This document shows, in pieces, positions 22,458 to 35,404 of a DNA stretch of 64,000 nucleotides. Source of the DNA: Cryptomeria japonica (taxonomy: Eukaryota; Streptophyta; Pinopsida; Cupressales; Cupressaceae); contig NC_081410.1 in NCBI RefSeq assembly GCF_030272615.1, forward strand, positions 141,013,349 through 141,077,348, given 5' to 3'. Under the pieces are notes generated by a model. The model was not told the DNA's origin, searched no databases, and saw only the letters and a list, made by a program, of their open reading frames with translations. The position numbers and the translations under genes are program-made. The stretch's first letter is position 1; each line of letters opens with the position of its first letter.

Positions 22458-25142
22458 ATTTTTTTTTGAAATTAACATTTTGTTTGTTGAAATTCCCACA
22501 TAGGTCGCGCTTCGGCGCTATTGAACGCGTTTTAGCGCTGTTGCAACAATTTCTTTTAGCGCTATTGATCCTAAGATAGCGCTATTGAAAATGTTTCAGC
22601 GCTATTGGAAACATTCTAGCGCTATTGTCACAGTTTCAGCGCTATTGACACACTTCCAGCACCTTTGTCTTCTCGGATTTTTCTCTTCTTTCAGCGCTAC
22701 CGTTTAAATTAGCGCTTCTGCTCACGCAGAATAGCGCTATTGTATGAATCAGCGCTTCTACAAAAACATAGAATAGCGCTATTGCAACAGAGTGTCGCCC
22801 AAATTGACTTGTAACCAAAAAATCAGAATTTAGGCTTGTGGAAGCCCCCCTTTGAGCATTGATTTTATTAACTTGTTTCTTTTCTTTGTGCAGGTTAACA
22901 ACCCAACAAAAATCACAAAAAAAAAAAAATTTCATTTAAAGTGCTTAAAAAGAACTTAAAAACACAAAAAAATAGTTTTTCATTGTTTTCTAGTTAGGCC
23001 TCATTTTCTTTGGTGCTTAAAATTAACAAACACAAAATTTGATTTCATTGCATCAATTGGGACCTAAAATTTACAATCCACATTTCAAAAATTTGGTGCA
23101 AATAAAACTGACAAACCACTTGTTTTTGATTGATTTTTGCAAACAAAATTTCCTTCAAGCAAAACGTGTTTTTCATTAAGTTGACCAGGATTTCCAAATT
23201 CTAGATTACAAAACACATTGCCTTTGAAGTTAAAAAGAACACCATGGCTGTTGGAGCAACATCTCCAAATAGTTAGATCATCTTTGCAAATGTTGGATTA
23301 AAAAGAACAAGTGAATTTCGTGTTTGGCACGCTTGTGCACAAAAGTCAGTCGAGTGGACCTACTTCTAACACACACTATCCTCTCCCTTGGCTCTCGTGG
23401 TCCTAGGTGCAAGAGAAAAGTGTTAGTAACACTCACATTTTATCTTTTTAAGAGAGGCCTGCCAAGGGATCGATACTCTTGGGAACGACCTCGAGCGGTA
23501 AATCCTTTGAGCTGCTATAGAAATCAGGTGAGAGCGAAAGCTGTAGCCTTGGGTATAGCTGTTCCTACAGTGTAACTGGCCAAAAGGACAAATGGGCCCC
23601 ACCACCAGTTACAAGGCTCTTAAGTGAGTCACTGCAGAATGAACTTATGTCCAAAAACATCGAACATGACTAAACACCTTTAAGTAGTAGCCCACCTATT
23701 CTATTGATTGAGGATATTTGAGGTATAATTTAGTGTAAGAGCATAGAAGGTTTTGCTCCCAAGATACTCACCATACATATTTCCTTGAGTAGAAACATAG
23801 CTTTTTGAAAAGTCACTTCTGGCTTGATAAAAGTGGTGACTCCCCCATCATAGGGATCATCTATTTGTTATGCTCGTGCAAGACTTAGTATATCACATCC
23901 TTACCTACCACGGCGGGATTCATAAGGTATGTAGTACCAAAGTCGAAGAAATATCAAGATGTGGGCTAAATTTATCACAACTGGCCATTTGACCTTAGGG
24001 ATAAAAAGTGTTTGAAATGTGTTCATTTTACAGACCTAGTGCGAATTGAGCCGACTTCAGGCTTTGGAAATACACCTTAAAATACATCTAAAGGAAGGGT
24101 CAAAAACAAGTCCAAGAATTGGGTTGATCTAGACCCATACTCATTTGTGCCTTTGAGGCTACAATCTTGTGTTTGTGTGCTTGCTTTGTTTTCTTGTCAA
24201 AGAAAAATCAGAAAATCAATCCCAAAAACAAAGTATTCATCCAACATCTGTCAACACAACCAAAAATACCAAAAACAAAGTGCAAACAAACAAAGAGTCA
24301 AAAATTTATGACCATTCTTCACATCTTGTGAAAGAAGAAGTGTCATCAGAGTATCACCTTGAAAAGGAGACCACTAAGCTCAAAGGCTTTGATCAAAAGG
24401 AGGAAATTCTTCTATCTCAATAGACAAATCTTTGTCTCACATAGAGTCTTTCTACATCGCATGCATCTCTATCTTCAAGGTAAAACAAACGAGTTTGATT
24501 CCGAATCATTGAACCGCAGAGCTTTTATGCAATATAGAGCTCTGAGTTATCACAAAAATCAAGGAGGAAAGAATAATCCCAATTTCTTCCCAAACATCTG
24601 TATCACCTACAACACAGCTCGAGAAGTGCCACCAATGCCTGAAAGGGAAGAGGTAGAGTTTGTTCCATTTGTAACACAAAGTTTTTATTGAAGTTGAAAA
24701 CAAAACATCCATCATCTCACTCATACATCATCACTTCATCATCAATCCATCCCAACTCTCAAAACATTAAGAGGTTCTTGTCCCACGATTCCTTTTTAGA
24801 TATTGCTTGAAATCAAACACATCACATCACTTTTTAGATTGTTTCTACATCTAGGATAAGCTCATCCTAAGAGACACATCTACGTAGGTTAAAACTAGTT
24901 CATGAGTGAATCCTCTCATTACTAGGTAGTCAAAATCTGTAACACATCTCAGATTTCTCTGCACCTTATCACATCAAATCTTATCAAAACAAACAAGCAA
25001 TTCAAAGAAGGAATTTCGGTTACATCTAGCTTAAAGTGCTAGAGATCCCCATACAAACACAAATCACCAACCATCAATCTTTCATTTCATCAACAACTCA
25101 TCATCATCTTTAATCAACTTCAAAACAAAACTTGTAAACAAA
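22458..25142 (+). other. Long untranslated leader of element D
   Basis: This 2.7-kb stretch lies between the PBS and the gag ATG. It contains the AGCGCTATTG array (22515-22780), an A-rich run near 22916-22930 and several short open frames, the longest about 84 and 110 codons at 24169-24423 and 24359-24691. None is recognisable. Tat-type elements commonly have long leaders, sometimes with spliced sequence. I cannot identify splice sites from sequence alone. Confidence 0.6.
22515..22780 (+). repeat. AGCGCTATTG array in the sense leader of D
   Basis: Twelve GCGCT cores occur at about 22515, 22535, 22559, 22579, 22599, 22619, 22639, 22694, 22712, 22734, 22752 and 22776. Most are in the form (T/C)AGCGCTATTG and most are spaced 18-24 nt apart, with one larger gap. 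Sequence between cores is not conserved. The reverse complement of the motif forms a second array at 37474-37760, upstream of the antisense ORF. Confidence 0.8.
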
Positions 25143-28100
25143 ATGGCTCAAACCCGATCGCGATCAAGGCAGCGAGAAATAGAAATTGAGGAAGAAGAGG
25201 ACAACCTCAATGAATTTCAAGAAGCACTTGGAGGAAATGTGAATGACGAAAACCCAAGTACTCCCACTCCTTCAACAATCGAAAGGGTTCAGCATAACCC
25301 TCATTTTAACAGATTATTTGATGAAATACTAAGGAGCAATGCGGATGCTCACTTTTTAAGACTCGCTCAAGAAGGAGCCAAACTCCCCTCTGACTTTGAT
25401 CTTGCCCAATTAAGACAAGCATCAGAAAGACAAAGTCACCATGAGGAGGAAAGGCGTAGAGATCCCATCAGATATAACATCCCTCGAGGTAACCCACCAC
25501 CTCCTCCTCCAAATGAAATGGAGATGTTGCGGCAACAAGTCGAGAATCTCGCCCAACAACTTCATAGTGGTGTTAAGACCAATCAATTCTCACTTAATGA
25601 CATCTGTCCCTATCCATTTGATAGGAATCTTTATATGCCACCCTTTCCACGTGGGTTCGAAACACCAAAATTCGAAAAATATAGAGGAAAGGGAGATCCC
25701 CGCGATCATGTCCGAGAATTTCATTCCGCTTGTCTCAAAGTCACATATGAAGACACATACTTAATGCGCCTTTTTCCCCAAAGCTTGGGAGGAACAACCA
25801 CATCATGGTTTTCTCGACTACCAGGCGGCATTAGAACATTTGAGGAACTCATCCAGAAGTTCCTATCTCATTACTCTTATAATATTGAATGCGACATCAC
25901 CATGGCTGATCTATGCAACACCAAACAAAAACCAGGTGAATTATTCTCAGTATTCCTGCAACGATGGCGCCAAATGTCTAGCAGACGTTCTCTTCAGTTA
26001 CCTGAACGAGAACTAGTGGAAATTTTCATTTCCAACTTAAACGAAGAAATGGAATTTCACCTGGATGTCAAAGATACAGATTCTTTTAACGATATGATCA
26101 CCAAAGGTATAAAATGTGAAAGGGCACTCATCAAAAAAGGACTCATCAAAATATTTAATGAACCAAAAGATGGTCCTCGCCCGCGCTTCAATAGCGATAA
26201 ACCGAACTTCTGGAACAAGAATAAGAATATCGTCAACGATGGAGTTGTGGATGCTCGGACTGTCCAAAATGCACAACCTGTGGTTTGGTTTGCAGGACAA
26301 AATCCTCCACCTCAAAATAATACAAATGTTCCTCTTAATCAAGGTCGCATCACATCTCATGATGAACCAAGACCTCGTCCACAAAAACAAAAACGCACAT
26401 ACACTCCCTTAGGGGAACCCATTGAAACAGTGATGCGACAACTCATTTCTCAGAATTTGATCACTTTACCTAAGTTATCAAATTATGAGCCTCAAGTCAA
26501 ACCGGCATGGTGCAGAGATACTGAACATTGTGAGTTCCATCAAGGAAGAGGACACAAGACAAGTAATTGTCACCGATTGAAAGATCTCATTCAGGATCTT
26601 ATTGACCGAGGAGAAATTGAAATTGAAGGGCATGACCCAAAAACAACCAATAATGATCATCAGATGTTCAAGAATCCACTTCCATCGCAAGATCAAAGGG
26701 GTCCTTCCACTTCCAGACGAGGTCCTGATACCACTGATTATACGCAAGCTGCGTATAATTACACTGTCAATCACCTGTATGATGCCAGTGAACAAATTGC
26801 AACTATAACCTTCAAAAATCCCACTTCCAATTGCAATGTTGTTACACGTTGTGGCAAGGTCACCATCAAGGCAGCTCCATAAGGCACCACCTCCGCCCCA
26901 AAACAATATAATCTTGTGGAACAATTAGATAAAACGCCTGCGCTCATATCCATTTTAGAGCTATGACGCCTATCACCATCTCATAAAACAATCTTGGATC
27001 AAGCACTCCAAGAGGCGCCAGTCCCTGCAAATTTGAATATAGACCAATTTCAAGCCATGGTTGGAAATCTAAAGTCATCACCTTGTCTCACTTTTTCCGA
27101 AAGTGACAACTCTTCGTTCCAACAACCTCATAACGCCTCACTCCACATTGAAGGCTTTGTCAACCAACATAGGATCAAGCGAGTCTTGATCGATAATGGA
27201 GCAGGCCTAAACATTTGCACACTACAATTGGTCACAGCATTGGGATATGCAATAGAATCAGTGGATCCTCGCAAGAAGATCACCATCAAGGCCTATGATG
27301 ATGCAGAGCGTTCATCCAAAGGAGCTGTGGTACTACCAATCCGAGTAGGCCCTGTGGTAAAGCATATCATTTGTCAGGTTCTGGACCTTCCTCTGCCATA
27401 TAATCTATTATTAGGGAGACCTTGGATACATGCCATGCAAGCCGTTCCATCTACCTACCATCAATGTATCAAGTTCCCACATAATGGTGTAGAGATCACA
27501 ATCCTGGGCGATGCAAATCCCTTTGCATTTTGCCATAATATCAGCCATCAACCAGAAATTACTGTTCCTAATAATAGGGAAGCCATTTCCTCCACATCAT
27601 ATGTAAATCCTGCCTCTCTTGCCAGTTCAAACACCCCTATACCCAAGCAAGAAAAGCTTAAGATGAAAGTCGCAGAGGAAGGTCCTGGAGAATACAACTT
27701 GAGTCAGCTCTTTTGTGTGGGACAAATGCCCACTTCTCCTAGAACACATGGTAAGCCACAACAGTTACTCCAGCAACCACTAATCATACCAGCATGTGCC
27801 TTGACGCCATTCGTCCTTGGAAAGAGTCAAGAGGAAGAGACACAAGATGAGGACCTCGCGGAATGGATCTATAAGGATCCCATCACCACTGACATACCAC
27901 GAGTTACACTTCCTACGGATCAGTATGGCAAAGGCCTTCTCATTATGCAAAGAATGGGATATGATGGTCAGAGTGCTTTGGGATACTGCAAACAAGGACG
28001 ACACGAACCTCTGCTACCAGAATTCAAGCCCAAAGGTAATATAGGCCTAGGCTTTGAAAAATAAGTCCTTCCTAAACTCAGATTCAAAGGAAAACCCAGC

Positions 28101-28334
28101 AAACCATTTTGCCCACCTACTGCAAAGAGGACACCTTTCATAATCAAAGCACCATCAAACATTATTCCCACTGCCCCATCGAGGCTCACAACCCCACCGC
28201 AACCGTCATCAATATCATTCATCCCACCAAATGAACCAGTAATCCTATCAACAACACCATTTGTAGCAACAACTATATTGGAACCCGCAGCAGCATCTAT
28301 GGCACCAGCCATTCCAACAGAAGTCACTAAATGA
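25143..28334 (+). pseudogene. gag-pro: Element D gag-protease with G-patch-like tail
   Basis: The reading frame starts at ATG 25143 (MAQTRSRSRQREIE). It gives a gag domain (about residues 185-245, including YLMRLFPQSLGGTTTSWF) and a zinc-finger-like CEFHQGRGHKTSNC at about residue 460. The first stop is TAA 26880. The same frame continues past a TGA at 26964 into an aspartic protease with LIDNGAGLNI (Asp at residue 684, DNG instead of DTG/DSG) and LLLGRPWIH. A G-patch-like module (about 928-973: YGKGLLIMQRMGYDGQSALG...GNIGLGF) follows. After a TAA at 28062 the frame runs on to a TGA at 28332-28334 that overlaps the pol start. Gag builds particles and the protease matures them. Three in-frame stops make this copy defective. 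Confidence 0.88.
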
Positions 28335-31300
28335 ACACTGCCGATACTTCCAGTGACAAATCCATTAAACCCCATCACGATTCCTGCAGCACCGATCACT
28401 CCAAAGACATCCCAGTATGGTATAGCAATCGGATGCTGGAGAGTGATTCAGAGACCGACTCACATGAGTGGGAATTTGATTCAGTGCAACTTAACACTTC
28501 AGATGAGGAAGACACATCACCACCTCCACCCCGCAAAGACATCCCTGTTTACAGAGAAGCACAGATAAATACCACTTGGGTACCTGAGCTGGAAACATCT
28601 TCCACAGACCCTACGTCTCATCCTACGCCTGATTCTGACAGGGAGAGTACCATCAACGACCTTCACCACACTGTCTTAACCCTCACTGATACATCTCCCG
28701 CACTTAACTTAATCGATGAAGTAATGCCCATTGTCCACCCTGAACTCATCGAATGGAACCAACCAAATCCCCCATGTCTTGATCTCTTCCAAAACAATGA
28801 GGCTATCATTGACTTTTTGGAATTACGGGATAATCTACCAAGCGGGGATCACAAAGCTGGATTCGCCATTGAACTTAATAGCACAACATACTTCGGGGCG
28901 GATGCCAAACCTTTCAGCTGCAAAAACATAACAATAAAACATGGATCTTCCAGTGAAAACCACACTGTGGCGCTGTTTGATCCGACAAAAGTAAAAAGAA
29001 AGAGCGTATCCAACGGTGAAAACCTCTCTGAGGCGCCTGAGGATGAAGGGTTTGACATTCTCCCTGCTAATGCACAACAGGAACGATCAACAATCCTCAT
29101 TGAGGAGACCAAAGAATACAATGTGGGGACTCCTGAAAATCCTCATATCATACATCTGGCATCTCTTCTCACTCCAGAGGAACAGCCTAAGTTTATCAAG
29201 TTCTTCCAGAAGCGTCAGATCAACTTCGCATGGTCATATGCAGACATGCCTGGGCTTGATCCTGATTTAGTCATGCATCACCTAACCATAGTAGAAGGAG
29301 CCAAACCTGTCAAGCAGAAGCTTCGTAAGATGCATCCTCAGATTGCAGTGCTAGTCAAAATAGAACTCAAGAAACTCCTAGATGTTGGTTTCATTAGGCC
29401 AATTGATTATGCAGAATGGATCTCCAATATTGTGCCTGTCAGCAAACCAAAAGGGGGCATCCGCATTTGTACAGACTTCAGAGATCTGAATAAGGCATGT
29501 CCTAAGGATGACTTTCCCCTACCAAATATTGACATCATAGTGGATCTAACAGCAGGACATGCCATGCTTTCACTCATGGATGGCTTTTCAGGATACAATC
29601 AAATAAATATCGCACTAGAGGACCAACATAAGACAGCCTTCACATGTCCATGGGGCACATACTGCTGGAATGTAATGCCTTTTGGTCTAAAGAATGTAGG
29701 AACGACCTATCAAAGAGCAATGACCACCATCTTCCATGACATGATGCATACAATGATGGAAGATTATGTGGATGATTTACTAGCAAAATCACTTACTAGA
29801 GAAGGACATCTCCACATCTTAGATAAAATCTTCGATAGACTGGAACAATACCATGTTCGACTCAACCCAAAGAAATGTGTCTTTGGAGTAACCTCCGGGA
29901 AGCTTCTAGGATACATTGTCTCAAGCAAAGGTATTGAGGTCGACCCAGCAAAGGTAAAAGAAATCATGGACATGCCACCTCCAAAGAATATCAGTCAGCT
30001 AAGGACATTACAAGGACGGCTTCAATCCATCCGAAGATTCATTGCACAATTGGCTGATAAGTGTCACCCCTTCACACACCTGCTACACAAGAACATCCGC
30101 TTTCAGTGGGATGCCAAATGCCAGCAAGCATTTCAGATGCTTAAAGACTATCTCATGAATCCACCATTGTTGATGCCACCAGATCCAAGTAGACCGTTGT
30201 TACTTTATATCTCAGTGACAAGTACAACATTAGGTGTACTACTGGCACAACATAATGCAGAAGGAAAAGAGTGTGTTGTATAATACATCTATCGCACACT
30301 GGTTGGCTATGAACTCAATTACACACCTATTGAGCGAGCTTGCCTAGCAGTAATCTTGGCAGCCACTAAATTGCGGCACTATCTATTAACACACAAGGTA
30401 CAACTCATCGCAAAGATTGATCCACTCAAGTATTTACTCAGCAAAGCAGCATTGACAGGTCGCTTGGCCAAATGGGTGATGATTCTAAGTGAATTTGACA
30501 TTGAGTATGTGGACCGTAAGGCTATCAAAGGGCAAGTTATTGCAGATCAGTTGGCCGATGCACCACTCATAGGCGATCATCCTCTCATTTCCAATTTTCC
30601 AGATGAAGAGATATTCATGATCACAACAACACAACCATGGAAGCTATATTTTGATGGTTCATACACTAGGCACGGCTCGGGGGCAGGCATTCTATTTATC
30701 ACACCTCAGGGTGATAGCATCCCGAAGTCTTATAGGCTCACATTTCCATGCACAAACAACATAGCAGAGTATGAGGCTTTGATCACAGGACTCAGGCTCG
30801 CCATACAATGGAAACTAAAAGAACTACAAGTATATGGCGACTCCCAACTAGTCATTCGACAAGCAACAGATGAGTATCAGACCAAGGATGATAAACTCAT
30901 GCCATATAAGCAAATGGTGGACAATCTAAAGGCATCATTTACTACTATCACTTTTGAGCAGATACCAAGAGATCAGAATCGAGCTGCTGATGCCATGGCT
31001 ACCATCGCATCTCTACTAGATCTTCCACAGAATTCAACACGCTACGAGTTCTTGGTAGAACAACTTTGGATCCCCGCTTATGATATCCCTGAATCCGAGA
31101 TGATATGTCGCCTTGTCGGTTCAGAATCCCCATGGTATGGTGAGTTCTACACCTATCTCTGTGATCACACCCTTCCTCCTAACCAATCGAATAACCAACG
31201 AAAAACCTTCATTCACCAAACTGCTCGATATACCATTATTGCCGAAACCCTATACCGACGTAGTCTTGATGGTACTCTCCTTCGATGTCTGGAACAAGAT

Positions 31301-32389
31301 GAGATAACAAAGGTTTTGGAAGAGGTACATGAAGGAATTTGCGGGACTCATTCAAGTGGTCCATCACTAGCCAAAAAAATCATGCGAGCTGGATACTATT
31401 GGCCATCTATGGAAAAGGATTCCTACTACTTTGTCAGAAAATGCAAGAAATGTCAAGTTCACGGCGACCTGATACATGCACCAGCACAAGAACTGCAACC
31501 AATCACAACACCATGGCCTTTTTGTCAATGGGGCCTTGACCTTGTGGGTAAGATTCATCCATCTTCATCAAATGGCCATAAATTCATTATTACCGCCACC
31601 GAATATTTCACAAAGTGGATCGAAGCTGTTCCACTTACCCAAGTCACCAGCAAGCAGATTGCCTCATTCATCCTCAACTACATCATCTGTTGGTATGGTG
31701 TACCCATGTCCATCATCACAGATAACGGTCTTCCTTTCAAAAATTAGGATGTCCGTGAGCTTTGTGAGAAATTTCATATCCAACACCGCTTTTCCACCCC
31801 CTATTACCAACAAGGCAATGGTCAGGCTGAAGCATCCAATAAAAACATATTGAGGATCCTAAAGAAGACCGTTAATGATGCCGGTCGTGATTGGCATGTT
31901 CAACTAAATCCAGTGTTATGGGCATATCGAACTAGCATTCGAACCCCTACAGGTGCAACTCCTTATTCATTGGTCTATGGTGCAGAAGCTATCTTGCCTA
32001 TTGAGGTTGAGATACCATCATTACGAGTTTCCTTGCATAATCTCATCGATGATGAAGCATATAGAGTCTCACGTCTTCAGGACTTAGAGTTACTTGATGA
32101 GAAGCGACAAGCTGCATACAATCACCTCAAAGCCTATCAGCAACGCATGAGTAGAAGCTACAATCACCGAGTTAGATCTCGTACATTTGAGGTAGGTGAT
32201 CTTGTTCTTCGAGAGAATCCTTGCAACCAACCAAACAGAGAACATCAAGGCAAGTTTGAATCAAATTGGCTCGGCCCATATGTTGTCACTGCTGTATTCG
32301 GGTCCGGGGCATATCAGTTGGCTACATCAGACGGAGAACCGCTCGCAGATCCAATCAATAGCATGCACCTCAAACGGTTTTATACCTAA
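28331..32389 (+). pseudogene. pol: Element D pol: RT, two RNase H domains, integrase
   Basis: One frame of 1352 codons starts at ATG 28331, which overlaps the gag-pro stop as ATGA. Residues 1-290 are acidic and Pro/Ser/Thr-rich. RT spans about 290-480, with KPKGGIRICTDFRDLN, FGLKNVGTTYQ and YVDD at 479-482. The first RNase H is around 615-740, broken by a TAA at 30281. A second RNase H opens LYFDGSYTRHGSGAG at about 770 and includes NNIAEYEALITGL. Integrase has a zinc-binding region (about 990-1045) and core residues D1070, D1131 and E1167, so 35 residues separate the last pair. A TAG at 31745 lies just after D1131. Only two in-frame stops and no frameshift are visible. The dual RNase H supports a Tat-type assignment. 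Confidence 0.9.
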
Positions 32390-32417
32390 GGTGTACAGAG
32401 CATCAGGCTCCCCTACA

Positions 32418-32935
32418 TATCAGAAAAATACCAAAAACATTCAGAAAATATCCTGAAGAAAATACAAAAACATTCAAAAATGTCCTGAAAAAAATACAAA
32501 AACATTCAAATAAGTAAAGAAAAATCATGCATCCAAACAGTGAACAAACACTCCGGTGGCACCTTGGGTAAGTATGATGGTGAAAACTTGGCAAACAGGC
32601 GCCACTCGTAAAGGCAATGGCTCCAGTATCTTTCAGGCTCGTTGCGATCACATTCATGCACACATACATCCATCCATCCCAACCATGGCTTGTTATTTGA
32701 TCTACAATTAAGAAAGTACTCCATGCGTCTAGCATCCCACCTTTTCAGAGTCAGGTCTACAAATTGGGGGCAATGCCCTTACAATCTAGATGATGGAAGT
32801 GGATTCTACATTACTGGTGATTCCTTGGAAAAAACATTCAAAAATGTCTCGCAAAAATCCAAAAACATTCAAAAATGACTCTTAGAAAAATACCAAAAAC
32901 ATTCAAAATTGTTTCACAAAATCCAAAAAACATCG
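32418..32935 (+). repeat. Clustered AAAAACATTCAAAAATGTC repeats
   Basis: Variants of (C)AAAAACATTCAAAAATGTC occur in two clusters, about 32420-32510 and 32828-32935. Each cluster has at least three or four copies and is imperfect. ACATTC and its near-complement AATGT could pair locally. They begin just after the pol stop codon. Confidence 0.6.
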
Positions 32936-34440
32936 GAAAACCCATCAAAAATCACACAAAAACATGGCAACACCTTGTACATATTTATCCGATCAGATAC
33001 AAAATAAACATTGACAACTACTCAGACACTGACCATTTATCAATCAACCAAAACACAATTGACTTCAACAATCCAAACCTGTCTTCAACAAGGATGCATC
33101 CTTCCTTATCAAAACAAAGACAAAGTGACGTTTTCTTTGACAAGAAAATTATGTTAGGCTATCAAATGCTTGGTTGATTTGTGAGTAATTCATTTGTTTA
33201 TCTGTATCAGGATCTTTCAGCATTATTTTGTATCATTTGCACATTATTTCCAATGAAGTTCTGGGGCATGCACTAATGGTGTCTACGTGGGAAGTTCACT
33301 AAGCTACGTGATCTTATGCCAAATGCAGTCATAGATCACTACGGCTTGCTGACTACAGCGTATATCTCGACCATATGGACATGAACCATTACCAAGGATC
33401 CATATTCTTTATTCTTTATGTAAATATGCTGTTTGGTTGCAGGTACAATGCTCATCCTTTGGTTCCTCTTCCTCCAAATTGGGTAAAGGTTTTATTTCTT
33501 AGTATGGTATGCACTTGTCTCAGGATCTGATCAGCCTAAGATCAAGGAGGACGATCCAAGTCATACATGAAAGGAGATAAATCCTTGTCTGTTCCGCAAG
33601 CAATACTCTGGTCGACATGACCCTTATATCAAGCCGTTTGTATTAACTTGCTATATTAACACCCATGAAAGGAATACTCAGGTCATCTTGAATCATTGTG
33701 TCAAGATGCTTGTATTCTCTTCCAACATTTTAAAGCTCAATGATGAAAATAGAGCACTATGGATCGTCATTTCACCTCATCTGTTTATACATTTGCATTT
33801 CGTTGCATATCACCCATCCATTCATTCATATGTAGCATTTACATGCAAAAATACCTAAAAGCTGGTCTTGGATACAAATCACGACCGAGTATTCTGATAC
33901 ATCATCAATGCATCATGCAAAGTCTTACAAGATCTTGCATTCTTCATGATCATATCATCATTACATTTAGGTGCATCTTGCATTGAGACCATTCATGTCA
34001 TTTTTAAACTTAAAAATTGCATATAGTTCATTATTGACATTAGTTTTCATTAACAAAATCATTTTCATTATTGCATCAATCATAAATAATTAGATTCTTT
34101 CATGGGATCAAATTGTTTTTGGTTGTTTTAAATCATTTACTAAGCATTTCATCCAGTGTAAATTATCTATTATTATTTTATTAAAAACTTTTCATCATTT
34201 ATCATTTGCATTCATTTCTTTATAGTTAAAAGGTGCATTCATTCATTACTAAGTATCTTATTATGCTCATCGTAAGCTTCGTTCACCTTGCATTCATTAT
34301 CATTACATTAAGGTGCAGATATTATACCCATTAGTTATTGTATCATCCCACTTTCATATTTAACACATCTAGATTCATAAGACCATTTGTTTACAAAACA
34401 TTGGTTCATACCATCTCATATATCCATTTTACGTATGCAT

Positions 34441-34737
34441 TCATTTAAAACACATTATCATATAAACACTTATACTTTACATTTGTTTATCCGTATGCAT
34501 TCATTCTACACATTATCATATAAACATTCGTACTTTACATTTGTTTATCCATCTGCGTTCATTTAGGCATCATCATATAAACACTTGTACTTTACATTTG
34601 TTTATTCATCTGCATTCATTTAAAACACATTATCATATAAACACTTGTACTTTACATTTGTTTATCCATCTGCATTCATTTAGGCATCATCATATAAACA
34701 TTTGTACTTTACATTTTGTTTATCCATATTACATTCA
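34441..34737 (+). repeat. 58-60 bp tandem repeat, five copies
   Basis: Copies start at about 34441, 34501, 34558, 34617 and 34677. Each has ATCATATAAACA, then TACTTTACATTTGTTTAT, then a CATTCATT end. Two subtypes differ in the link (AAAACACATT or AGGCATC) and alternate in the later copies, which suggests expansion by a two-unit block. Confidence 0.8.
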
Positions 34738-35404
34738 TCTAAACACATCTAGATGCATATTCATACATAATATCATTCATTCCAAACATTGCATTAAAAT
34801 CATCTCATCATTACATTGCAATAGGAAACATCAAATCCTGTTCATGCATCAAGCATAAGCATATATCATCATGGCATTCCATACATAAAGCATTGCATCA
34901 CAAATCAAATACATCATATATATGTAAACCTGCATTAATATGTCAGTATCTCACATCATAAATCATCATAAAAACATGCATAAAAGAAACATCTCATCAA
35001 ATGTATACATGTACACATATCCATCTAAGAAATAAATCATCATCATGCATAAACATCCATACATAATCACATGCATAATCATCACAAATATGGGATCTCC
35101 TCATATATATCAACTCATATATCAGAGTACAATGAAGTCTACAAAATCGGCTACCAAGAGCCATCCAAGATACAGTCCAAAAATAGACAATGATACAATA
35201 TATGTATGCAAAAATGCTCTCTCAAATGCCGCTCTGGCCAGATGCTGTACCAGCACCACCCCTACTTGCTCCACCACTGGTGCCCGCACCACCTGATCCA
35301 TCTCTCCGTGGAGGCCTCATCGAACCCCCACTCCCTCCTGCATCTCCTGATCTATCCCGCCTCAAAGGACCCATCACTCCCCCACTGCTTTGCATCCGCT
35401 GTGA

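Larger units (their letters stand above)
32390..35404 (+). other. AT-rich spacer between pol and antisense gene of D
   Basis: This 3-kb stretch holds two repeat arrays, annotated separately, and long AT-rich stretches with many ATCAT and CATTCATT words. No coding motif is visible on either strand. It is where the sense and antisense transcripts would converge, so polyadenylation signals are expected, but none can be called with confidence. Confidence 0.5.

Noticed and set aside
22515-22780. CRISPR-like array of short repeats
   Set aside because: The conserved unit is only about 10 nt, spacing is irregular, the context is a plant retrotransposon leader and no cas genes are present.
24169-24691. 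Two overlapping ORFs in the D leader as an extra upstream gene
   Set aside because: They are low-complexity Lys/Gln/Ser-rich frames with no recognisable domain. A real leader ORF cannot be excluded without comparison to relatives.
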